Shown one piece after another: positions 10,222-19,756 of a DNA stretch of 20,884 nt. Every line of letters starts with the position of its first letter. Positions within the stretch are counted from its first letter, which is position 1. The translations under genes and the position numbers were made by a program. The stretch is from Mnemiopsis leidyi (Eukaryota > Ctenophora > Tentaculata > Lobata > Bolinopsidae): positions 1 through 20,884 of the forward strand of contig JH155328.1 in NCBI GenBank assembly GCA_000226015.1. Direction: 5' to 3'. The notes below the pieces were generated by a model. That model searched no databases. It was not told the DNA's origin and worked only from the letters and a program-made list of their open reading frames with translations.

Positions 10222-10512
10222 TTAGTTTGCTATCAGTTTTAAATCATCAGCAAAAATCTTAACAGTACTTTTAAGGCAGTCTGGTAAGTTTATAAACAAT
10301 ATAAATAACAAAGGCCCCAGGACAGAACCCTGTGGTATTCCTGATAAAATTTCTTTAAGCAAAGAAAATTGACCTTGTACTGATACTCTAAAAGATCTGC
10401 CTACTAAGAAGTCTTTTATAACATTTAATACTTTGCCATAAATTCCTAAGCACTGAAGCTTTAAAATTAATCTATTATGAGGAATCAAACGCCTAATTAA
10501 AATAAAAAACAA
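10222..10512 (-). pseudogene. LINE reverse transcriptase, catalytic core fragment
   Basis: 96 codons with HNRLILKLQCLGIYGKVLN, the motif GIPQGSVLGPLLFILFINLP, and the catalytic FADD box in VKIFADDLKLI. A stop follows about three codons later, and homologous linker sequence continues in shifted frames to 10022. The upstream aspartate motif (KAFD-type) is lost at the 5' truncation. Confidence 0.88.
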
Positions 10513-10535
10513 TATATCAACTGGAATACCATTAT

Positions 10536-11206
10536 ATAATAATAATAATATAGCAGTTTTTCAGCAAATGAATGTTGTCATCAACAAATGAATGTTGTCA
10601 GCAAATGAATGTTGTCATGGATAGAACCAAGTTTTTCAAAGCTAACTCACTAAAGAAATTGATTCTATAGCGAATAGATATGGCACAATATCAGTCGCTA
10701 GAGCAGGTATATACATCGACCTCGGGTGCGAATGGGTTAAGAACAAGAGATATTTAACATTAATTAATGGCTTTACCTTAATCAAACGCCTTCACCCTAC
10801 CGCAAAACCCTAACCCATCCCCTGAAAGTAGAAGATAGTTCAAAACCAAACCAAGATCCAGTGGCTTAATGTTGGTTTACAGCGCCCCCTCCCCCACCCA
10901 CTTGTTTAATTTTTGCAACCCTATCTGGAAACCACTCAAAACGGTACACTCTCATCAATCCGGCCTAATGCAGTCAGCTTTTCCAAGTACTGAAACGAAT
11001 AACTGAACAGCTCTTACAAGGTGATATTTGGGATATAGGGGCACATTTTCAGGTTGCATTTTCAGGTTGCAGGTTGGCGCCCTCTAAATTCCGTGCCTTC
11101 CAGGGTGCAGGGCCTGTGGGCCCTTACATTATGCCACTGCCATGGTCCTAACCCATGTTACTGGAACAAATGATAAAATTGCAATGCTCCTCGACGACGC
11201 AAGGAA
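10536..11206. other. Spacer with a short tandem array
   Basis: Three copies of GCAAATGAATGTTGTCA-type units occupy 10562-10618, and GCATTTTCAGGTT is duplicated near 11043-11068. No gene seen. Confidence 0.5.
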
Positions 11207-11481
11207 TTGCAATATAAGCTTTACAGTTACATCATGGACTCCATTCACTGCAACTCTCTTCTGTTTGGTAATTTTAGAATGAGGATGTGTGTCGGTGAGG
11301 ATAAATGTCATTTTTGTCAAAGTAGTGGAGACGGTCCTTCACATCAACTGTTTTGGTGCAAAGAAGGTCAAGATGAGTCACATGCCAACCTTATGTCATG
11401 GCAGTCATTGCGAACCCACATAACTATGTCACCCAAAAAAAAAGGATGTTCAGCATACATTCATTGAAATGATCATATTTT
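11207..11481 (+). pseudogene. Broken LINE-like coding relic, upstream part
   Basis: The open frame contains LLFGNFRMRMCVGEDKCHFC followed by SHQLFWCKEG, a C-x2-C...H-x4-C pattern like the zinc-knuckle-type C terminus of several LINE reverse transcriptases. The frame ends at 11467 just after an A9 run (11437-11445). Shifting by one base at that run keeps it open through TFIEMIIF, up to the foldback insertion at 11482. The assignment to a LINE is a pattern-level inference; no RT core is visible upstream. Confidence 0.45.
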
Positions 11482-12034
11482 GGCAGTATCCAAGAAGCCC
11501 GGCCCAGTACGGGAACCAGTTCGCAAACCAGTACGCGAACCAGTACGCGAACTGGTTCGCGTACTGGTTCGGCAATCCCCGAACCAGTCCGGACTAGTTA
11601 TGACATGATAACAAGTAGGTCACAGATCGCAGATGCAATTTGCTGAATGAAAGTAACGGGTTACGTTCAAGATGTGATATATAATTATAAAGAAATCCTC
11701 CTTCTACCTGACTCTGTACCTATTACTTAGATTATATGTTATGTTTCTCGAGATTTATATCGTTATTGCATGAAATTGGTCTATAAGTGAAACAAGTCTG
11801 TGCGTGACTTACTAATTTACAACATCCCCAACTTAATGGTTATGTCACAACTTTCATCCGGCAATTTGCATCTGCGATCTGTGACCTACTTGTTATCATT
11901 TCATAACTAGTCCGGACTGGTTCGGGGATTGCCGAACCAGTAGGCGAACCAGTTCGCGTACTGGTTTGCGTACTGGTTTGTGTACTGGTTCGCGAACTGG
12001 TTCGCGTACTGGGTCGGGCTTCTTGGATACTGCC
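11482..12034. mobile_element. 553-bp foldback transposon with long inverted arms
   Basis: The arms 11482-11654 and 11850-12034 are inverted copies, starting GGCAGTATCCAAGAAGCCCG on each end (one substitution within the first ~25 bases). Exact 8-bp duplication CATATTTT at 11474-11481 and 12035-12042. The outer arm is built from ~12-bp iterations of GAACCAGTACGC in both orientations, including a 17-bp perfect hairpin stem. The ~195-bp centre is unrelated AT-rich DNA with no ORF. The GG start and 8-bp duplication fit Merlin or Mutator-like DNA transposons, but the superfamily is not settled. Confidence 0.92.
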
Positions 12035-12042
12035 CATATTTT

Positions 12043-12112
12043 TGATGGGACAACATAAACTTGTTTATGAACTTGGATCAGAACAATCGTCTTGCAGCTG
12101 GTAAAATTTTTT
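12043..12112 (+). pseudogene. Coding relic, downstream part beyond the foldback element
   Basis: After removing 11482-12034 and one CATATTTT copy, the frame from 11446-11481 stays open through MGQHKLVYELGSEQSSCSW and stops near 12102. The continuity supports the view that the foldback element landed in this relic. Function unknown. Confidence 0.4.
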
Positions 12113-12453
12113 TGAATAATTCTGGGATTTTAAGATGTTCATGAATCTTGGCTTTTTCCCATTTAATGTTAACAGAAATAGGCATAGACATTCATTGGAT
12201 GAAAAATTTTTGGCTCATAACGGATTTTCTCATGGGTGTTAGAATCTTATACACTAAAAGTTTGACACTCATATTATACCAGCTAAGCTAGAAGGCAGAA
12301 ACTATCAAATTTCAATTGTCCAGAACTATCTCGTGCAGTGATATAAAACTTGTACAGCTTCAACAAATGATGTAAAAACTAATGAACAAATACATTATTA
12401 TTTACCGAAAAGAATAACCAATATTAATTTCTAGCTCAGGGATCTAATTCATC
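12113..12453 (+). other. SNAP-25 upstream/5' region
   Basis: AT-rich, no ORF, and no convincing TATA or initiator that I can single out. It lies between the relic and the SNAP-25 start codon. Confidence 0.35.
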
Positions 12454-15400
12454 ATGTCTGGAAGAACTCCTGTACAAATGAGTGACATAGAGATTCGGGG
12501 AAATGCCCTCACAGATTCTGTAATTCCTTAAACTTTATTTTTGCCTATGACGTCTAAACTCATCACTGTTGGAATAGATAATTTCACGTGATTAGAGAGT
12601 AGAATTCCGACTTTTCGTCAATTGTATTCTCCCTAATATGTACTTTTCTTCATTGGTGCCCTATTTTATAACTACCCTTATAATATCTGATTTAGAAATT
12701 TTTCAGACACTTGAAGCGACAAGGGAGATGAAGCGTCTGGCTGCTGAGGTAAGTTTCTATTTCTAATAATCTGATCTACTCCCCTGTGTTTCTCTCCCTG
12801 TTAAAACTACGTGCCCACTTTACGTATCTTGTTTAAATTTTAGATTATCCGGTCTGTACAAGCCTTTTCATGGCCTGACACAAAAATCGAGTCTTAATGT
12901 TGGAATTCTGGAACCTTTTATTTGTTGAGGAATCCGTATTACTACGTAACATTTAACATTCACAATACTATATTAAAGAGATTTTGACACAGGATCTATT
13001 GTGCAAGCTCCCAATGCACGCGTTCACAGTGAACTTGGTGTAAAGCATTAGTATAGTGGAGAAAGCTTTATAGTCGTAATGTGAAACGTTCACCCCACCT
13101 GTTCTACGTTAAACCTCTGTACCTGCCTGCCCGTTTAAAGACCTTCCTTATAAGGGATAATCGATGTGTTACTTCGAGCGTTGATAAAGCTCTCTTTGAG
13201 TAGCTGCGCCAGATTGAGCTAAGTGAAACTTATACAGCTTATGTCTGGTGTATAATAAGACACACGCTGGAAAAGGGGCAGCTGGATCAATTAAACAAGT
13301 TAAAAGAAATGAGAGGTTTTTACGGTGTAAATTAGTTTGTTATGCGCTATACCTTTCTCAACGATCATGATAATGAATGACAGAGTAATTTTACTTACCA
13401 TTTTGCGACTATAGCTGATCATATGATTTGAAAAAAGTTGCCTGGTTATTCGTTAGTCGTTACGTGGTATAAAGATTCCTCTCTTCTCTTCATCCAATTA
13501 GACTCATGAAATTTTGGTTCAATATAATCATAATCATTTTTCAAAAGTTCCATTTCCAATAAGGAGTAAACGTCATCGCACAGATAACAATTTTCCTGAA
13601 GAAGTAACAAACTGCGATAACTATTCTGTACCTCACGTGGTATTACAAAGAATTCTTGTAACCTTAGAACACTGAGTAATACGATGCTGATAACCTAAGG
13701 TGTGTGATATTAACTCTTGCCAGGCCATTTCTCGACGGAATATTCAAATTTAAGATTTACGCCTATGATGCTGCGTGCTGTTCTCCTTTTTGGATATGAG
13801 TATCCTTAAAAATCGTGTTGCCATTCAACTTTATTAATTTGATTACGTATTTTTCCTAGAATTTATCACATTTTGGAACAAGAATAGAAAAAAGGAAATA
13901 AGATGTATGAATAGAAAAAAGGAAATAAGATGTATGAATCTAACGAATTAATATTTCATGATCAATTCGGTTTCTTTCGTAGTTAAAGTTCAAATTGTGC
14001 AATTGATTCTTGAAAATAGTGAAGTGGACACGCGACAAGCAGTATGAGATAAGGACAATTCGTGTCCAAAATAATCGCTGAATTATAGATTCTAGGTATT
14101 AGCAAGATTACATTTACTACGATGTGTTACGAAAGAATATTGTAGAATGTAGTTACCAGGTGTTACATTAGCATTAATTTACCGAATGTCCTATTAACAA
14201 GTAACGGATGACACCTTCCTGACGATCCACCTGGTTCTTGTCAGTTTACATTAACCTTATTTCCACCTGGTTCTTGTCAGTTTACATTAACCTCACTTCC
14301 AAAACACCTATTTTATTTTCATTTTATTACTTAAAACTCAACTTTAAATCTGACGCTCCACCTCCCCTTACAAACCAGGACTACTGATAAGCCTGGAAGC
14401 AGTCAGTAAGGCATTATAACGGGGCTAATTTCGTCAATTACATTGATACACCACACAACCTCGAACACGTGCTCTTCCCCTGGCCTCCTATTGGTCAGTC
14501 CCGTGTCACGTGACCCGTTAATCAGCCTACGAGAAACTTAAGAGCTGCGGCAGGGACATCACCTGGCCCTTAGATTATCCTATATTTGGTTATTTACTAT
14601 TGTAGCATGTATTTGATGTAGCTGGAGCGAGAGCATGCCCGTATGAGCATGCTATATAGAATATGAGTTTCGCCAATTCTAGAAGTAGAACAGACATATT
14701 CGTGGTTTTGTGAGGCTGATTTTGGAGGTTTACCGAGCCGTCGTTGGTCAGTGGATCGGTCACGTGATGCTGATGGAGCTCCGTGTTTGGGTACGGTGTT
14801 GATGTCATGTGACAGACGTCTAATGAGATTGTTAATATGTTGATAACACTGGGGTGCTAATGAAGACAACAAGAAAGTGTCACGTGTTATTGTATCATGT
14901 GGTAAGTGCAGGGTATCCACTATTGCACGTGCAATATCAACTATTGCACGTGCAATATCTACTTTCGCACGTGCTCTGCCCCCCTATTATTACATTGTCT
15001 CCCTGAAATTGCGACGTGAAATTTGGAAATGGGACGTAAGATGGCAGGGTCTACGAAAATATTTAATAATGTTAAACACCTTTCACCTCAAATATGTGGA
15101 CATTGTCAGTTTTACAATTTACACCCAATATTTCAACTGATAGTCAGTTTCCGTACACTGACGTCTGACATGACCTGGCGCCAGGCCAACTGCCAAGTCG
15201 ACATTCCTGTATTGCACTAGACTTATTGGGGGTGGATGCAGTTTGAAACAGCAAATGTTAGACCGATGTGAAGATGAAACTCTCTGGCGTTTCAACTGTA
15301 CACTTTTCTTCCTATTGCCATGTTTATTGTCTTGTGAAGTAACTGTAGTTTCTACAAACCATAAAAAGCAGGAATAGATATACGATAGTTGACATTTCAG

Positions 15401-18400
15401 TTTATGATATTAAGGGCTCGAATTAAACACAATCTGCTGCCACAAAAGTCCATATAGAATGCACTTAAGATTTGAGTTTTACATGAAAACGGCTTTATAT
15501 GGCTGTCATACACATAATTTTCGGAGCAATTTTTATATGAAGCGAATGCAATGATGACCTAAGCATAAGATCATTCAGACTTAATCAGGCATCTTGGAAT
15601 GACTTACAATTCAAAACCAAAACTAAATCTCTTTCAGACTCGTGAAATCGGAGCAGCGACCGCTCAGAATCTTGATCGTCAAGGAGGTATGGAAAACAAT
15701 TTCATGTCGTAAACAGAAACAATATCAGATTTATTTCTATGTTTATGTAATCAGTAGCTCAGCTGCGGCTTGGTTATGGTATAAGAACATTTAGGAGGTG
15801 GCGAACTGTTTTGTTTGCGTAGCAGCACTGGCCTTGCACGCAAGCGCGATTGTCCTTGACTGAAATTTCCCACACTGCACTATTAAGTTTTAAAGAGTGA
15901 TAAAATAAACTCATCTTGAATTTTGTAAACGGATTTATAAACATTTCTCTTAAACAGTTCACATTGTGTCACATTTTAAAAATAACTCGGAATATTTGGC
16001 TTGAATGATTATAGACTATTTAAACTTTTGCTCAACTTGAATGTTGAACTTTTGCCTGTTAGAGTGCTCAATGGCCGCGTTTTGATCAAAACTTTCACTA
16101 TGGGATGACCTTACCCCTTTCAGTTGTAAAAAATTTGACTATTGACACCCAATCTTTTTTCCTATGGTCACAGTCGAACTAGACACGAATAATTTCCAAA
16201 TTTGGGTTAACCAATTTGACAAAGGCAATTCCGGAGTTTCAGATATGATCATGGTCGAAATGTGAAACATTTGACACAGTAATTTTGAATTTCAGACCGT
16301 TTGACCACGGCACCCTGACCTAGACACATTTGTAAAAGACGGTGGTGGAATAATTCCCCGTCCCCTAACTAGTGCGGACAAATAATTTTAATAATGCCTC
16401 TATTGTTGCTCACACAAAAGGAGTATAATTCTTCTTTCTCTTTTTAGTCTTAACTTCTACATACACTCAACTTGTAAGCTCTAAGTTGTAATATAGATAA
16501 TAAAAGTGTCTAACTTCACAATGTTAATAGACCATCCACACTGCTCTACGGTGTGTGGCTTCACTAAGTTTCAAGTAGAACATATTGTATGAGGGGTGAC
16601 GCTATATAAGTTAAGAGTCTGCGTGAAATGCTATAATTCGAAGTTAAGTGGTATTTACGTTGTTACAAAATGAGGAATCCACACTCCCACAATCCTTGTT
16701 ATTACTCTAACATTCATACTTAGTGGTGGGTAGCATGTTGTAGAAGAGGACAAGGCCCGACATTTTTAGGCTCACATTTCAGATGAGAGTAGCGACACCT
16801 CTTTCAAGAGAATTCTATTCTCTGTGTACTTAATAAATAAATAAATGAATAAATCCTAATTTTTATTATTTAACGCTACATTTATAGTTTGTTACAAAAA
16901 AGACTGATTATGAATATGCCAAAAGTACTAAATGGAGGATAAAGAAAAATTTGCCTACATGACTTCTGATAACTGCTTGACGATTGTGAACTCATTAATA
17001 AAGCAAGGAGAGCACTTTCTGGAACATAACTTCAAACTTGAATTATACTTCATGATTTGAATGTAAATATTTCCTGGGTAGGCTATTGTTACTTTTCATT
17101 TCAGCGTGTAGTGTCCAATTGTTTGGAGCAATGTACACGTTTATCAAAAGTGTATGCAAAGGTTTTGTGCAAACTGGAAAGGTATATAGTTAAGTGTTGT
17201 ATTCGCGGGTCCACATTTCGTAAAAGTTGACTCTCCAAAATCACCTAGGTCCTAGGGAGCCATGCACTCGAAGATGACACAGTTTCAAAATTGTGGTTTT
17301 TCAAACTAGGACGCTTTTCCGCGCTGATGACGCTTTCTACAGAATTGTCAATTGGTCCTAGCTTTGTTGACACAAGGAATCAATCCAAGGAATCAGTTAA
17401 CAGGAATACTGAGCAACAGCGTTAACTTTAAAGTTTCACGTTGAAAGTTCCAATAAGTAATGTATGAGCTCTTGACTTATTGAGCAACTCTTGAACTCTT
17501 GAAACGGAACGCGCGATAAAACATTTTGTGAAGAAAGCTCGATTTCAACATCCGCCATGGCAGAAATGCTGCATGCGCGTCGCATGACTTCATAAAATTA
17601 TGTGAAAAATCTGAAAGTTGACTAACTTTTGCTATTTGGAAAAGTTTCTCGAAGGTCTGGGTAGAATGTTTAACTGTTTAATTTTTGCCGACGGATTCAG
17701 TCGACGTAATTGCATAAGAAAGCTCCCGGATTGAACTACCAGATGCACTCGTATAATGATAGGAGGCTTGATTTGCAGATCCGCAAATTCTAGATCTGAG
17801 GAATGCGCTGAGGGCATAAGCCTATGAAATGTTCTTCAGTCAACTCAGCCGAACAACCGGGAAACCGTTATTGAGGGTTGAATGAGGAGGGTATCCGTGA
17901 AAAGATCTAGAATCCTCCAGGCGCCCCTTCAGCTGGGTGGGCTCAGGTACTGGCGTAACAAATAGGACATTCCAATTCGTTTGCTAATCGCACAATCGTA
18001 CATTGCATTACATAATTCTGAACTGCATAAGAGAGGGGTATTCGTGAAATACCGGACCTAATTTCTCATTATTAAATTGCTGTCACATAACAAATCAAAT
18101 TCGTCACACCTCCAGCTCCCCTGAAATGCCCATATTGAATATCATAATTGTTTACACAGTATATCTCAGAACAACTGAACAACATTGAAAATAACCTGGA
18201 TGAAATCAATGCTGACCTGCATAAAGCTGAAAAGCATTTGACTAACATGGAAAAGTGTTGCGGTATATGCTTGTGTCCTTGCGCCAGGTGATTTATAAAT
18301 AAGGAGAATTTTTGAATTTAAATTTAAATTTTGAGAAACCATAGAGTTTTCATAATGACTGATGACCAAATGTAACAAAAACAATCTGACTGAAGAAGTA

Positions 18401-19756
18401 TTCTTATTTGACTTACTGGTTAGGATTCCTCATTCCTTGTAACGTATTGGCACCCAATCTTGAATCTTTACTCCCAACCCAGACCGAAGGGGGTTGGAGG
18501 AACAAAGACTCGAAATGACAAATGGAAGGCAGCACAGAGCGTGAATAACGGGGGCACTGTGACCACACAGCCCCATGGTAAGTCCTTGATTTAAGTTGTT
18601 TATCTATGTAGTATAGTTTTAACCCTGCTATTTGTAGCAAGGATTAATTTAACTATACTTGTTGCTGAAAATTGTGTTCAATTTCAATTTTCTTAAAAAT
18701 AATACTCAACAACGGACAAGAAATAATATGTCATTGTGCTTCTGCTAGTGGGAAAATTCGGTTCCCGCACTATATAGCTAAAAAACTATTTAGCTAAACG
18801 CACTTTATAGCCTAACCCTAACCCTAACCCTAACCCTAACCCTAACCCTAACCCTAACCCTAACCCTAACCCTAACCCTAACCCTAACCCTAACCCTAAC
18901 CCTAAATTAGGTTTTAGCTATATAGTGTTTTAGCTAAATGGTGCGGCTACCGGAAAATTCATTAAGAAGTTCTCGGTAACTATTCGTAATTTTATAAGTC
19001 ATCACTTCTTTGTACTGACAGGATACCAGAAAGAAGAAGTTGCTAAAACAGGGTATATCAAGCGAATTACAAACGATGCGAGGGAAGATGAAATGGATGA
19101 AAATTTAGCGTATGTTACATTATCTATGTTACATTATCTATCTGATTATCGTCTAGATTTTCTTACCCCAAATTTTAAGCTTAGTAACATGTTGTTCAAA
19201 AGAATGTAAATCTTGAAGCTTTACTAAGATTTTTCTTTCGTCACGATTCTTATTTGGTGAAGTTGAAGGTTAAATCAATTTGATATGAAAATCTCTTCAT
19301 GATATTCATGAACTCCTTTATGATAATTTTAAATGCTTTTTTCTCAGAGTTGTTGCTGATGTGGTAGGTGATTTGAAAATGATGGCCATGGACATGGGCA
19401 GCGAGCTGGAGAGGCAGAACGCACAACTTGATAGAATCAATGTCAAGGTAAAAATTATGCCGTTGTTGTTTTTAGTTTCCAACAATTTTCATTTTTTCAG
19501 GAAGGAGCATGATGTTTGTTTATGAGGAATTTTTATGAGGAATATTTATTTTTAAACACCATTCAAGTTTACAAGGAAAATGGATATTGTGATCAATCGA
19601 TTCGCGGGATAATGAACAAGAAGAATGGCTGATGATTAATGCCTATTCTAAAACTTTATACAAAAGCTAGACCTAACTTCGATGTTTCAGACGGATTGCA
19701 ACGTCAACAGAGTCCAGGACGCCGAAGCCAGAACAAACAAGCTTCTTAACAGTTGA
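12454..19756 (+). CDS. SNAP25: SNAP-25 family Qb,Qc-SNARE, 8 exons, complete
   Basis: Plasma-membrane SNARE that supplies two helices to the syntaxin/VAMP bundle driving vesicle fusion. Exons: 12454-12519, 12707-12748, 15638-15686, 18170-18287, 18483-18577, 19022-19109, 19348-19447, 19691-19756. They sum to 624 nt, or 207 aa (vertebrate SNAP-25 is 206). The Qb helix has its zero-layer Gln at Q51 (DRQGEQLNNI); the Qc helix has it at Q176 (ELERQNAQLDRI). The linker carries a five-Cys cluster, CCGICLCPC (82-90), the palmitoylation site that anchors the family. GYIKRITNDAREDEMDENL (about 128-151) is highly conserved. Start: ATG at 12454 gives an N terminus of family length; a second in-frame ATG at 12478 is possible. 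For exon 4, the acceptor at 18169 keeps phase, while the CACAG at 18159 would shift frame. Introns 2 and 3 are long (2.9 and 2.5 kb). Confidence 0.96.
12749..14459 (+). other. SNAP-25 intron 2, first part
   Basis: AT-rich intron. It contains a 27-bp tandem duplication, AATAGAAAAAAGGAAATAAG at 13883 and 13910, and a 36-bp one, CCACCTGGTTCTTGTCAG at 14227 and 14263. No alternative exon recognised. Confidence 0.5.
14466..14973 (+). promoter_or_regulatory. E-box cluster inside SNAP-25 intron 2, candidate enhancer or internal promoter
   Basis: CACGTG occurs at 14466, 14507, 14761, 14881, 14926, 14947 and 14968. The one at 14505-14514 is the full palindrome GTCACGTGAC, the sequence of the TFEB/USF-type CLEAR consensus, and a reverse CCAAT box (ATTGG, 14490-14494) lies just upstream. 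The last three are in a 21-bp array; the first two of those are perfect 16-bp palindromes, TATTGCACGTGCAATA (14921-14936, 14942-14957). That the region regulates transcription is inference. Confidence 0.55.
14974..15637 (+). other. SNAP-25 intron 2, last part
   Basis: Open frames here (for example 14877-15140) have no recognisable protein character. Ordinary intron up to the acceptor CTCTTTCAG ending at 15637. Confidence 0.4.
15687..18169 (+). other. SNAP-25 intron 3
   Basis: 2.5 kb of AT-rich intron. It includes an AATAAATAAATGAATAAAT run near 16832-16853 and the dispersed repeat at 17843-17932. No alternative exon or gene seen. Confidence 0.45.
17843..17932 (-). repeat. Dispersed repeat, copy 2 (partner at 307-397)
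   Basis: The reverse complement runs from CTGAAGGGGC to GGCTGAGT and shares ACCCTCCTCATT and ACGGTTT with copy 1. Family unrecognised; it lies inside SNAP-25 intron 3. Confidence 0.6.
18760..18951. mobile_element. 192-bp MITE carrying an internal telomere-type array
   Basis: The ends GGTTCCCGCAC and GTGCGGCTACC form an 11-bp terminal inverted repeat with two mismatches. Homology continues inward through (T/C)AT(A/T)TAGCTAAA on both sides. Perfect 9-bp flanking duplication GGAAAATTC at 18751-18759 and 18952-18960. The core is the CCCTAA array. No coding capacity. The GG ends with an 8-9-bp duplication suggest Merlin or Mutator-like mobilisation (inference). Confidence 0.85.
18811..18905 (+). 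repeat. Interstitial (CCCTAA)n telomere-type repeat, about 16 units
   Basis: Uninterrupted CCCTAA hexamers, equal to TTAGGG on the minus strand, the usual animal telomere repeat. It sits in SNAP-25 intron 5 between the inverted ends of the 192-bp MITE. Confidence 0.98.

Larger units (their letters stand above)
9019..10535 (-). mobile_element. 5'-truncated, broken CR1/L2-like LINE
   Basis: Minus-strand non-LTR retrotransposon. From 5' to 3' it has reverse-transcriptase core motifs (10512-10222), a stop- and frameshift-bearing linker (10221-10022), the thumb/C-terminal region (10021-9350), and a 3' tail (9349-9090, resuming at 9022-9019 after a mini-transposon). The endonuclease and the first RT motifs are missing; the 5' break is near 10535, beside an (AAT)n run. 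The element cannot encode a working protein. Confidence 0.88.

Noticed and set aside
11129-11320. Minus-strand ORF of 63 codons over the coding relic
   Set aside because: It is antisense to the + strand frame that carries the Cys/His pattern and has no recognisable features of its own.
14597-15220. Overlapping ORFs on both strands near the E-box cluster as a possible nested gene
   Set aside because: No domain or composition typical of protein is recognisable, and the frames on both strands appear equally random.
17632-17817. Minus-strand ORF next to dispersed repeat copy 2
   Set aside because: It is not shared with copy 1 at 307-397 and shows no protein motif.
18811-18905. A chromosome end or fusion point
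   Set aside because: The array lies in the middle of a gene whose exons continue in phase on both sides, and it is bracketed by transposon ends with a 9-bp duplication.
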